A stretch of DNA of 64,000 nucleotides, from positions 5,718,501-5,782,500 of the forward strand of contig NC_066591.1 of the NCBI RefSeq assembly GCF_905475345.1, read 5' to 3'. The notes beneath the pieces were generated by a model. It was given only the letters and a program-made list of their open reading frames with translations. It did not search any database and had not been told where the DNA came from. The translations under genes were made by a program, and so were the position numbers. Positions within the stretch are counted from its first letter, which is position 1. Every line of letters begins with the position of its first letter. Positions 46,616 to 57,829 of this stretch are shown one piece after another. This DNA is from Vespula vulgaris. Taxonomy: Eukaryota > Arthropoda > Insecta > Hymenoptera > Vespidae.

Positions 46616-46944
46616 TGTAATTTATATCGTTATTATAATATAAAGTTTATATTTCATCAATATGCTGGTACATAATAATGTATTATAATTTGTAAACTGT
46701 ACATATTTTTAGACATTTTCTATACAATATTTACTCGTTGATATTTTTGTATGCTATATCCACAAAAACTAACGTGTATAGTAGATGTAAAATAATGTAA
46801 AGGGTACTGACTGTTTATTCATTTTATAATAAAAATTGTACATTTACTATTGGTAAGATCAGTTTAAACGAAATGATACAATGAATGTAATCTCGTATTT
46901 AGTTGTTTGGAAAGTATCTTATATTAGAACGTAATTTAAAATGA
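46616..46944. other. Convergent 3' ends of TAF1C and TIM50
   Basis: The plus-strand poly(A) signal AATAAA lies at 46828-46833 and a minus-strand AATAAA (TTTATT on the plus strand) at 46814-46819. The two cleavage sites should therefore cross, giving overlapping 3' UTRs. Confidence 0.65.
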
Positions 46945-48927
46945 CTAGCGATTTCGTAGAAAAGAAGGGGTCCATCTTGAGGTAAGATGTTTGCCACTTT
47001 CCTTTTGTGTTTTATTTTCTTCTTCCAATTGTTCCTAAAGTATTTTAATATAAAAGTAAAAATTAAAGTAAGAGAGAAAATAAATCTGTTATTACATCTA
47101 TGATTTTGTTTGATTTTTATATTAAATTTACCAGTAATTTACGTTGATTTTCTCTGAATGCTTTTAATGGATCATCAAATTCCCTATAATAATTCAGAAC
47201 TTCCCGGACATCTTCCACGTTTGTTAATGATATAGCTGAATAAGAAAATAATCATTAATTTATATATCAATAATTTTTATATCAACACCTCACGATTCAT
47301 ATTGATATTTTAGGAAATCGTAAATAATTTATTTTCACTTCTCATGCTGATCTATTTAGTTAATACTTGTAGACGACTTTTAGTGCTTTCAAAATGATCA
47401 TAATTATCTTACTTTTAAGGAATGCTGCTAGGTGATACAAAGTTTTATCATTGTCATCACCTGTCCACCTCTTAAGTTTTAATGTGTTTTCAGGATAGTA
47501 TTTAATACTTTCATCATCCCAATCAACCACAATAACCTTTTACATAATACTAAGAGTTAGCAAAATATATAAAAATTAAATAAAATTAAACACAAAATAA
47601 TAATGATGGTAAAATTACTTTACTGAGATCACGATTAAGTGCAGCCAGATCTTTAACATGATGACCATCTGTAAAACGTGTTGCATCTCTGAACAACCTA
47701 TACATTATATAGCCATTAGGATCTAAGGCATCCAAAATGGGAAACAAATTCTGAAATTTGTTAAGTAAAATTTACACATACAAATATTGATTCATTAATT
47801 TCACAAATAAATCTAACAATATATTACCATTCCTTGTTCAGCTGTATAGATTACAATTTCAAATTGTGGAGGTGCAACAGCTTCTAAGAATTCATCTACA
47901 TATGGTCTCTTTTTAAATCTCCAACCTGTTTCATACTAAAAATCATAAATAAGTTAACTATAAGATTAAAAATAAAGTATCCCATATTTCCTATTATATC
48001 TTAAATGTTTTTTAATTAAAAACTTACAGTCCAATCTGGACATAGAAGAAGATCTTTAACTTCTAGTACCAATGTGTATGGGGGTTGGATATAAGGATAT
48101 TTAAATGGATCGGGAAGTAATTTCGGCCTACTAGGTTCTTGTATAAGCTATAAAAAAATTGACAAGTAATATTAAAGTAAAGAATAATAAATTTTAGTAT
48201 TATACCATATACTAAAGGTTTATACCTTTGTATAGTAGTTTAATTCTCTTCTAAGTCTTTTATAAATCTTTTCATAATATGGTAAATTAGAAAATTCATC
48301 TTCTATTATATTTCCATGTTCATCAAAGGTCGGTTTCCCAAGTTCATAGATTATATAGCTCAAACCCAAACCCGTCATTGTACTAAAAACAATAAAACTA
48401 TATTTCATGAACTTTTTTGTTTGCTCACGATGCTTTTTCTGTTCTTCCTCCTCTTGTTGTTCTTCTTCTAGCCTTTTTTTCTCTAACATTTCTTGTGCTA
48501 ACGATTGTGCTGTTCTTTCTAACGATTGTATATTCGTTAAACTCTCTGTTATTTTAGGACGATTTGGGGCTGCGAATGAACGGATAAAAATTTTATTACG
48601 ATAAATTACAATGACACATTCTGTTATGTAAGAAAACGTAAGTGTCGTTATATATCTTTTGTAACCGAATTATATTATAATAAGTATAAAATCATTGATA
48701 ATTACATTAAGTGTCGTGATTATAAACAAGCATGCAATGTTTAGAGAACGTGCAAGAAAGGTTATGTAGTAACGATCGGGTTTACCTTCGGTGCTATAAC
48801 AATATTTTTGGGCAGTTTGAACGAGAGAAGTTCTTGCGACGGATTGTCGGAATATTGAGTAGGCTGCACGACAACTTCCATTGTATACTTTATTTAAACT
48901 CGGTAAACTTTTTACAGCAAATGCCAT
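46945..48927 (-). CDS. Timm50: TIM50, receptor subunit of the mitochondrial TIM23 translocase
   Basis: Eight exons join in phase: 48927-48786, 48569-48226, 48147-48028, 47935-47828, 47750-47619, 47536-47413, 47235-47132 and 47034-46945, giving 387 residues. The N-terminus is a mitochondrial presequence (basic, no acidic residue for the first 45 residues). A charged coiled coil (EEEQQEEEEQKKH) and one membrane span (SFIVFSTMTGLGLSYIIYEL) follow, then an FCP1-like phosphatase fold in the intermembrane space: YTLVLEVKDLLLCPDWT, YETGWRFKKRPYVDEFL, EIVIYTAEQGM and VIVVDWDDESIKYYP. The phosphatase DxDxT signature is degenerate (LEVKD), as usual in TIM50, so it acts as a presequence receptor. The minus-strand stop is TAG at 46945-46947. 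Confidence 0.95.
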
Positions 48928-51364
48928 TATTCAAACGAGTCATGAGCTTTCCGGCAGATGTAAGCAAAAATCTCATACTCGTACTGCGTGATGAAACACA
49001 GGCGACCGATACGGTAGACAACTGACTTACCGTATTTATTCATTAATAGGAAAAACATAAAAATAAATAAACATAAGTAGAGATCAAAATTATTCGTAAC
49101 TTTTAATATAACTTTTAACTTGTATATATTCTTTTATATGTATGTAGAGGAAATAATAAAAAATAACAAAAATCGTACATTCGTAAATATCGACCTATCG
49201 ATTTAAAATTTGGCAATTGCAAACCATTATACAACAAATAGCATTTTCCTTTCGATCATATAAGATCATAATAATAATTAACAGACATTTATTTTATTAA
49301 TAAAATGATTAACATATAGAATATTCTTGCAAGATAAACCATAATATACTATAATCTTAACATTCCATAATATACATAAAGCTGTTCATCATTTTTTGAT
49401 TGTAGCATATGCGACTTCAGCGACATGTGTGGAGAAAACATGAACTACAAGAGTAATGGAGAAATACTATCATTATATGTGCCTATTATATCGGAATATA
49501 AATTTGTTAGGTTATATCCTCACCGTACGTAATATAACAATTTAATTGGTACGAGATAGAAATTTCTGTATGTAGTAAAAATAGTAGTATATCTACCTAA
49601 AGAAAAAAAAACTATATGCCAGATTATACTTCTCTAAAGATAGATTAATTGAAGTATTTGTTAATCCTACAAACTTATAATTACTTTTTTTACTTAAACT
49701 TATACAAATAGCTACTTATTTAAGCAATCATAAATATTATCCACGATGCGCCACGCGATCGTTTAACCTTCACGTTTAATCTTTACGATGTACATGCGTA
49801 ATTACTAATTTCAGTTTGTACCAACCAAACATGATCTGTATCGTCCTCGTTAATAACAGATAATTAACATAAACTCTCTTTTTATATATTAATTGATAGT
49901 TAAACACATAATTTTTAAAACATTGCGTTCGCAAGTCGAGATATTATGGCGTTTAAAAGATATTCGCGAAAATAAAATCGGCCTTTTGTTGATTTCCCCA
50001 CAGGACTATTGTGTCGTACTTTTTCTTCAAAATTCCAGGTTGATTTGTACAATAGCGATACTTCTTTCGTTTCTTAATAATGCTGTTATCAATAATTTTG
50101 CGTTTATAATAATGATGAATAGACATTTTGTATTATATTCGATTGTCATATATACCCAACACGTACGCGCACACACAAACACACACACATGTATAGATAT
50201 TTTACACATTATATATACACAAACACTCTTCTAATCTTTTTTTTCACACACATACACACTTTTAATCTTATCCTGACCAATATGAGATCACACATTTTTC
50301 AGATTTTCAAGAATTTCACGAGATAGAACAGCAGAGCGTCGAATTAAAATCAGGTTAGTGTATCGTTCTTCGTAGTCCAAAATTAAAAGGATGTTTGTCG
50401 TTTGAAGGATGAACGACTACTACCGGTAAGTCAACTTCTTTCTGTATATATTGTCTGAGTAATAAACACTATTTCCCGAGTATAAACACAGGTGAAAAAA
50501 CATAATCCGTGATTCTATATAATGCGATCGAAAACTCGGACTTGTTGAAGAATTTATGTGTGTATAATATACATATATATGTGCATATCTAGGGATATGG
50601 TTTTTGCGAATATGTCGGTACTTTTTGCCGAGCTCGACGTTTATTTGCATGTGTGTACTGCTATGTGAAAAAATATCTGTACTGTTTCTTTCTTTTTTTG
50701 TCATTTGCTTTCGCTTCGAATTCAGGTACTTTCGATTAAATAATATAGATCAGTAAGCCAATCCAGTTCTTGGAATTTATATAGGTTAGTACTGTCTACA
50801 AATAATACGTATTTTAGTGATTTAATTGCGTTGACTATATATATTTCAATTTATTAGTTCTCTATGTACATATTATATATGTATCATTTCTTCTTCGTTC
50901 CTTTCTTCTCGATAGTCGCGCTTTCTCGATTATATACAATTATTATCGATACATGATACATTACTGTGATCGTAATTATTCGATATGTATAAATAAAAAT
51001 CCGAAGAAGTATTATTTTTTTCATATACTTACAAGATACATATGACTCATATATATTAGATAAATATACGTGTAAATATATCAAATCATACAATTATCTC
51101 GATTTAAAAATTGCTCATTATTTCGCGCGTAATATATAAAGCATAGAGATAATATAGGTACTTGTGATACAAGTGTGTATCTATTTAATGTTTTCATATC
51201 GTTAGAAAATATAATTATTTCATTAGAAAATTATTATCTATGTTTAAAATTCGAATTAATTATATTTGTCATCTATATCGTAATATTTACGCACTTCTAT
51301 TATATTTTTTATTATTTTTAATTGAAAAATGTAATATTTGATTTGACCTGCGTTATATATGTGA
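48928..51364. other. Intergenic region with no protein gene
   Basis: Strongly AT-rich. It contains the TIM50 promoter side, the older copy of a duplicated segment (49840-50353) and short TA/CA runs near 50160-50260. Small open frames here show no protein features. Confidence 0.4.
49840..50353 (+). repeat. Duplicated segment, older copy
   Basis: Related over about 500 bp to 51440-51972. A near-identical core GCGTTTAAAAGATATTCGCG, extended by AAAATAAAATC, lies at 49949 and again at 51567. A shared TATTATATTCGATT sits just before the CA run, and both end in an exon-like block after a CAG acceptor that begins TTTCAAGAAT or TTTCCAAGAAT. In this copy the first donor (GTAATT in the other copy) reads ATAATT. 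Confidence 0.7.
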
Positions 51365-51429
51365 TGACGTCACAGGATCTACTTTCCTTCCTTGTCAGTG
51401 GTCTAGTCGTCATCTTAACACAGAGACAA
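51365..51429 (+). promoter_or_regulatory. Core promoter: CRE, initiator and DPE
   Basis: A perfect cAMP-response element TGACGTCA lies at 51365-51372. An arthropod initiator TCAGT follows with A+1 at 51397. A match to the downstream promoter element (AGACAA, consensus RGWYV) begins exactly at +28 (51424). This spacing is the one required by TFIID, so a Pol II start here is likely. Confidence 0.55.
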
Positions 51430-51439
51430 GTGCACACGG

Positions 51440-51750
51440 GTTCGACGCTCCGCAAAATTACAGGTAATTAATAAATTTTTTCTAACGTACACCCTCTTCC
51501 TGTATATCAATCGATAGCTAAGCGCACGATTTTTATGAGACCGCGTTGACAAGTCTGGACATCATCGCGTTTAAAAGATATTCGCGAAAATAAAATCTGC
51601 CTCTTGGAAGCTATTGCGTCATACTTTTATTTTTTAATTTTCTGGCTTTATTTCTACGATATCGATATTTCTCTTACTTTTTAATGATACTTTTAATAAT
51701 AATTTATTATTAATTAGTCATTATTAATCGTATTTCCTATTATATTCGAT

Positions 51751-51801
<51 letters not shown>

Positions 51802-51972
51802 ACGTTTGGGATTTCTTGTACTCATATATGTATATATACACACACATAATAAATATTTTCTCTACTAATTCATCTTTTGTTTCTCAGGTTTCCAAGAATT
51901 CTACGTACCGACAGACGAAACATCCCGGCTTTCTTTTTCTACATATACTTTGTCCTTCGTCCTATGTATAAG
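51440..51972 (+). repeat. Duplicated segment, copy within the putative RNA gene
   Basis: This is the counterpart of 49840-50353. It contains the first donor, the first intron with its (CA)n run and the second exon (51888-51972) of the putative non-coding RNA. Confidence 0.7.
51753..51800 (+). repeat. (CA)n microsatellite
   Basis: About 23 CA units lie in the first intron of the putative non-coding RNA. The related segment at 50164-50192 has a shorter, interrupted CA run at the same relative place. Confidence 0.95.
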
Positions 51973-52879
51973 GTAAGTCTTTCTCTTTTAAAGATACAAA
52001 GCGAGTTTCATAGAGAGAGATAGATAGCACTCGGTAAACTAACAATCGTATATCTGCGTATTCCTAAGAAATTTCTTTCGATCGAGCGCGTGACGAAAAC
52101 AATGACACGTTCAAACTCGTCCAAGGTGATATAGTACACTCTAGTCTTACAGAATCTTTCGGCGTGTACACATCTAAGGAAACTTGGATTAATTTCTTCC
52201 TTGCATTTATTTTATTTTAGAATATTTTAATCCTTATTTTGTTTGCATTTATTTGATATCATAGGAAGAAAGTATAGATCATTGCACAAGAAAATATACA
52301 AATTTGTATAGTTTATAATTTAGTCGATTGGTGCAGTTATTGTTTTATTTAGAAACTTTATAACATTTTCGTTACTATCGTCATATGCAATAATTCCCAC
52401 GTGAGTAAAATTACAATTGATTTGATTGAAATATTTTTTTGAAGCATGTACTACCGACGGCTATATATTTCGATATATCTCGAAAAGCTTTATTTAACAT
52501 TAATTAAATTAACATTGGATTAAATTTCAGATATTAATTACTTATTAATATTTTTCAATAATATACTTTTTAATATGGTATCTTATAATAATGATTTACA
52601 AGATTGTGTTTTACAAATGTATTTTTTCATATATGAAAAAAATTTATCACTGTATTTCAACTTTGCAGATTTTAGAAATTATTTGTGACTATATGCAAAG
52701 CGGTCTTAGAATCAGTGTTTGCTTGTACTATTCTAATTTGCTTTTTATAGCTAAATAAGCTAATTAAATATAATTAGACTAAATAGAAATTTGTGAATTA
52801 GAGTTATACTTACATCATTCTTTATTATCCTCCAGTAGAATACTCAATGTTTCCTCTATAAATTTCCAAATTTTTTAAC

Positions 52880-53258
52880 ATAACAATATTAATAATCTTA
52901 ATTTCTTTATTAGCTCAAATAAAAAAAGAATCATCCTCTTCATCGTTACGGGCAGGATGTTGCTCATCATGCAAAGAACCAGTTAACATTCGGGTAAGTA
53001 AATGTTACTTTACATATTTCCTCAATAAATTTAATAAGTTTTTAATATGACAATGATACTAATAATTTGATTTTTTCAGTTCAAATAAAAAAAAGAATCA
53101 TCCTTTTCATCATCCTGGGGTAGGATGCCCATCCTGCAAGCATCAACGAAGATTTTAAGTAAGTAAAGTTTTTTATTAAACATTTCTTCAATAATTTAAA
53201 TGATTTTTTATTATAACAATGATACTAATAATTCTGTTTTTGTTATTTTCAGAACATC
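52880..53258 (+). repeat. Tandem duplicated exon plus intron end (two full copies and a partial third)
   Basis: The motif CAAATAAAAAAAGAATCATCC followed by a TTCATC and GGATG-rich block occurs at 52916 and 53084, each time preceded by an AG acceptor and closed by GTAAGTA. The intron end with ACAATGATACTAATAAT occurs before copy two and again before the last exon, and in weaker form before copy one. Confidence 0.7.
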
Positions 53259-53319
53259 ATGGCAACCGTGCGCGAAGCAATGAATGAATCGAGTGTTGTA
53301 TCGCTAAAATAAAAACAAA

Positions 53320-53580
53320 AGAATCGCGAAATAGAAGCAGTGCTTGCTCGTTTGTTTAAATTATACCGCGTTTCGCGATTTAAATTAATTTTAAGTGTTT
53401 TTGTGTTGACTGCGTGCAATGCAGTCAGTTATAGAGTCAGTGTTTGCTCGTACAAAGTGAGTTTAATAGTCATGTAGACTGTACTTATGAAAGATAGCAG
53501 AGTTTCGCGAAGTAAATTCAGTGACCGTTCGTTAATAAATATCTATCGCGAATTAGAGTCAGTGCATCACTGAAGAGGAT
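53320..53580 (+). repeat. Degenerate repeats of a CGCGA...AGTCAGTG motif
   Basis: Four blocks read roughly CGCGAAATAGAAGCAGTGCTT, AGAGTCAGTGTTTGCTCG, CGCGAAGTAAATTCAGTGACC and CGCGAATTAGAGTCAGTGC. Another AATCAGTGTTTGCTTG lies at 52714. They lie in the terminal exon of the putative RNA. Confidence 0.5.
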
Positions 53581-54315
53581 CTTGACCAACTTCGGTGTCT
53601 ACCTACCTCATTTTCAACCAGCTACATATCATCCAACCTCAATGTCAACCTAAATCGCGGACGAGTGTTTTGGAGCCACCGTAGAACTTCTTAAGTAGTA
53701 AGTGAACAAATTTTAAGTCCCTCCAGTACTCAATCATGTCGAAGACGAAAGGTCCGAATCGGCACGAGTTACTGGTTGTAATTTTTTAAATAAATTATTG
53801 ACAAGCATGACCGTGAGTAACTCCTCTTTTGGACTTACTCGCGAGTGGTATATTTTTAATCGCCGATGTGTTTTCATTGCTTATATCTATTTTATTAGTT
53901 TAGGATAGGGTCTTCTTGTTTCATAGATTGAATTAATTAATAGTTCAATTAATAAGCACTTTTTTATTTGTATTTGCTCGCGATATTAGCAGTGAAATTG
54001 GATATCAATTTTTTCGATTTCGTCAAAAAAGCATGTAATATACGTTTTATGCATTGCTTCGTACTTGGTCTATTTAATCGCGATTTATCTCGATGTATCG
54101 ATGTAGATGAACAAGAAAAAACGAACAGAAGACAAGCGCGACAGATAGATTCTGGAAAATGAACAGTAGTTCATGATTTAACTTTTTAATTAGAACAGCC
54201 ACTTAGAAGGAATTGTCCGAGGTTTTTTGATTATTCTTTCATACAAAATTAAATAAATATTTAATTAATTTTTTTGATAAAAGAAGTCTCAATAAAGTCA
54301 TTGTTTTTGAAAGAA

Positions 54316-54828
54316 AAAAGTCGAGTAGAATCATTGCTAATAAAAAACAAAGAGACTTGTAGATTCATAGCCCGTAGGATCTAGAATAGGTTAATAAATT
54401 TTTAGATCAGGGTTTTCAGCTTTTAACAAACTAATTCCTGTTTCTTCCTCCCCTCCCCCCATGTTTTCTGCATTCTCCTCAATGCGTGTTCCCAGGTGTT
54501 ACTCGTATGAGTGAGAAATTGTTAGTATGGGTTTAATTTTAAGTTTTCCTATATTGGTGACTGTCATAGCGTTAGTGATTGCGCACGATATACCTTGCAT
54601 CTGTGTGTTCGTGGTAGGTGGTGCATTGTATATCGTTTCGTGATTATTTATAAATAAATACGAATAAAACAAATATACTAATAGATTATTATTTAAAATA
54701 CTATACTAATATATTACAATTCATATCGTTTTGCATAGTAAAGTCAGCATATATTGTAAGTGAATTGAAATCATATATTCAATGAAATTATTCAATATCA
54801 ATATAGTGAATGAAAGCATATATTGAAA
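54316..54828. other. AT-rich junction before the satellite
   Basis: No gene seen. A short C-rich block at 54450-54460 and internal repeats of TATTGAA(A/T) near 54770-54830 precede the first recognisable macro-unit sequence. Confidence 0.4.
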
Positions 54829-55026
54829 GGGAAATATTCGTAAGTGAACGTCAGAAAAATGAAATTTCGAACGAAACACACCTCAGCGGAAGAACGAAAC
54901 ACACCTAAGGCCCACACCCGAGGGCCCCTCCCAAGGGTCCCACCCGATAGAAGATAGAGTACTTGATCAACAATTTAACCAAAAATTAAAAATAATTATT
55001 TTAAGTATAATATGCAGCCATTCGCC

Positions 55027-55130
55027 CGGTAGTACTTGCGCTATATAATTATTTAAATTTCTATATATAATTTAGTTATAAACTTTTGATGTAATTTAGA
55101 TACAATTTCAATATATTGCAAGTACTACCG
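55027..55130. repeat. Inverted repeat with AT-rich loop in the leader
   Basis: CGGTAGTACTTGC at 55027-55039 and its exact complement GCAAGTACTACCG at 55118-55130 enclose 78 bases of AT-rich sequence. Copy B keeps the same arms. The second leader (58400-58460) has weaker arms in the same place. Confidence 0.85.
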
Positions 55131-55256
55131 ACCCAGGTCCCACCGCTTGGAGGTTGCTACATCTGGGGACCCACGGGCTAACGGTGACTCTACTCTAAAG
55201 TTCGCGTGACCGGCGTGATCAAATAATCGACGTTCCATAAAACGAAGTCCCCAGTA

Positions 55257-57829
55257 GGACTTTTAATCGCGCCCGAACACTCCCGGGAGTGTTAGAAGAA
55301 CGGTGACTCTACTTTAAATTCGCGTTCGCGGCGTTCTATGCACTAACCAAGAAATCAGGCGGCTAACTGAAGGAGGATCAGCCCACTCTTACGGATAGCA
55401 AACCACACTACTCGGCAGCACATAAACCGACTCACTAGCACGACCGGTCATTTATTCGTTTTTAGCAATCAAACGTAGTCCATGTCGGTAGGACTTTTAA
55501 TCGCGCCCGAACACTCCCGGGAGTGTTAGAAGAACGGTGACTCTACTTTAAATTCGCGTTCGCGGCGTTCTATGCACTAACCAAGAAATCAGGCGGCTAA
55601 CTGGCGGAGGATCAGTCCACTCTTACGGATAGCAAACCACACTACTCGGCAGCACATAAACCGACTCACTAGCACGACCGGTCATTTATTCGTTTTTAGC
55701 AACCAAACGTAGTCCATGTCGGTAGGACTTTTAATCGCGCCCGAACACTCCCGGGAGTGTTAGAAGAACGGTGACTCTACTTTAAATTCGCGTTCGCGGC
55801 GTTCTATGCACTAACCAAGAAATCAGGCGGCTAACTGGCGGAGGATCAGTCCACTCTTACGGATAGCAAACCACACTACTCGGCAGCACATAAACCGATT
55901 CACTAGCACGACCGGTCATTTATTCGTTTTAAGCAACCAAACGTAGTCCATGTCGGTAGGACTTTTAATCGCGCCCGAACACTCCCGGGAGTGTTAAAAG
56001 AACGGTGACTCTACTTTAAATTCGCGTTCGCGGCGTTCTATGCACCAACCAAGAAATCAGGCGGCTAACTGGCGGAGGATCAGTCCACTCTTACGGATAG
56101 CAAACCACACTACTCGGCAGCACATAAACCGACTCACTAGCACGACCGGTCATTTATTCGTTTTTAGCAATCAAACGTAGTCCATGTCGGTAGGACTTTT
56201 AATCGCGCCCGAACACTCCCGGGAGTGTTAGAAGAACGGTGACTCTACTTTAAATTCGCGTTCGCGGCGTTCTATGCACTAACCAAGAAATCAGGCGGCT
56301 AACTGGCGGAGGATCAGTCCACTCTTACGGATAGCAAACCACACTACTCGGCAGCACATAAACCGACTCACTAGCACGACCGGTCATTTATTCGTTTTTA
56401 GCAATCAAACGTAGTCCATGTCGGTAGGACTTTTAATCGCGCCCGAACACTCCCGGGAGTGTTAGAAGAACGGTGACTCTACTTTAAATTCGCGTTCGCG
56501 GCGTTCTATGCACTAATCAAGAAATCAGGCGGCTAACTGGCGGAGGGTGAGTCCACTCTTACGGATAGCAAACCACAGTACTCGGCAGCACATAAACCGA
56601 CTCACTAGCACGACCGGTCATTTATTCGTTTTTAGCAATCAAACGTAGTCCATGTCGGTAGGACTTTTAATCGCGCCCGAACACTCCCGGGAGTGTTAAA
56701 AGAACGGTGACTCTACTTTAAATTCGCGTTCGTGGCGTTCTATGCACTAATCAAGAAATCAGGCGGCTAACTGGCGGAGGGTGAGTCCACTCTTACGGAT
56801 AGCAAACCACAGTACTCGGCAGCACATAAACCGACTCACTAGCACGACCGGTCAGTTATTCGTTTTTAGCAATCAAACGTAGTCCATGTCGGTAGGACTT
56901 TTAATCGCGCCCGAACACTCCCGGGAGTGTTAGAAGAACGGTGACTCTACTTTAAATTCGCGTTCGCGGCGTTCTATGGACTAACCAAGAAATCAGGCGG
57001 CTAACTGGCGGAGGATCAGTCCACTCTTACGGATAGCAAACCACACTACTCGGCAGCACATAAACCGACTCACTAGCACGACCGGTCATTTATTCGTTTT
57101 TAGCAATCAAACGTAGTCCATGTCGGTAGGACTTTTAATCGCGCCCGAACACTCCCGGGAGTGTTAGAAGAACGGTGACTCTACTTTAAATTCGCGTTCG
57201 CGGCGTTCTATGCACCAACCAAGAAATCAGGCGGCTAACTGGCGGAGGATCAGTCCACTCTTACGGATAGCAAACCACACTACTCGGCAGCACATAAACC
57301 GACTCACTAGCACGACCGGTCATTTATTCGTTTTTAGCAATCAAACGTAGTCCATGTCGGCAGGACTTTTAATCGCGCCCGAACACTCCCGGGAGTGTTA
57401 GAAGAACGGTGACTCTACTTTAAATTCGCGTTCGCGGCGTTCTATGCACCAACCAAGAAATCAGGCGGCTAACTGGCGGAGGATCAGTCCACTCTTACGG
57501 ATAGCAAACCACACTACTCGGCAGCACATAAACCGACTCACTAGCACGACCGGTCATTTATTCGTTTTTAGCAATCAAACGTAGTCCATGTCGGCAGGAC
57601 TTTTAATCGCGCCCGAACACTCCCGGGAGTGTTAGAAGAACGGTGACTCTACTTTAAATTCGCGTTCGCGGCGTTCTATGCACTAACCAAGAAATCAGGC
57701 GGCTAATTGGAGGAGGCTGAGTCCACTCTTACGGATAGCAAACCACACTACTCGGCAGCACATAAACCGACTCACTAGCACGACCGGTCATTTATTCGTT
57801 TTTGCAATCAAACGTAGTCCATATCGGTA
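55257..57829 (+). repeat. Tandem array A: 11 copies of a 234-bp repeat
   Basis: The landmark GGACTTTTAATCGCGCCCGA recurs at 55257, 55491, 55725, 55959 and every 234 bases to 57597; the last landmark is at 57830, one base short because of a single deletion. Copies differ by only a few substitutions. The first copy (AAGGAGGATCAGCCC) and the last copy (GGAGGAGGCTGAG) are distinct types; inner copies include a GGGTGAG/CACAGTACT variant twice in a row. Confidence 0.97.
55276..55293. repeat. Perfect 18-bp palindrome in each 234-bp unit
   Basis: AACACTCCCGGGAGTGTT equals its own reverse complement. It recurs unchanged in every copy of both arrays, about 20 bases after the GGACTTTTAATCG landmark. 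Confidence 0.95.

Larger units (their letters stand above)
51397..54315 (+). ncRNA. Putative spliced long non-coding RNA gene
   Basis: Exon-like blocks with proper borders follow the promoter: 51397-51463 (donor GTAATT), 51888-51972 (acceptor TTTCTCAG, donor GTAAGT), 52914-52993 (acceptor TTTATTAG, donor GTAAGT), about 53082-53158 (acceptor TTTTTTCAG, donor GTAAGT) and a terminal block from 53253 (acceptor TTATTTTCAG) to a poly(A) signal AATAAA at 54291-54296. Stops occur in all frames of the joined blocks, and the longest ATG frames are under about 65 codons (for example a 17-codon frame from 53258). The evidence is splice signals and promoter only; no conserved RNA family was recognised. 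The gene could start elsewhere or use other exons. Confidence 0.45.

Noticed and set aside
55257..57829. CRISPR-like array
   Set aside because: Units are 234 bp, directly adjacent, and have no unique spacers; the genome is eukaryotic.
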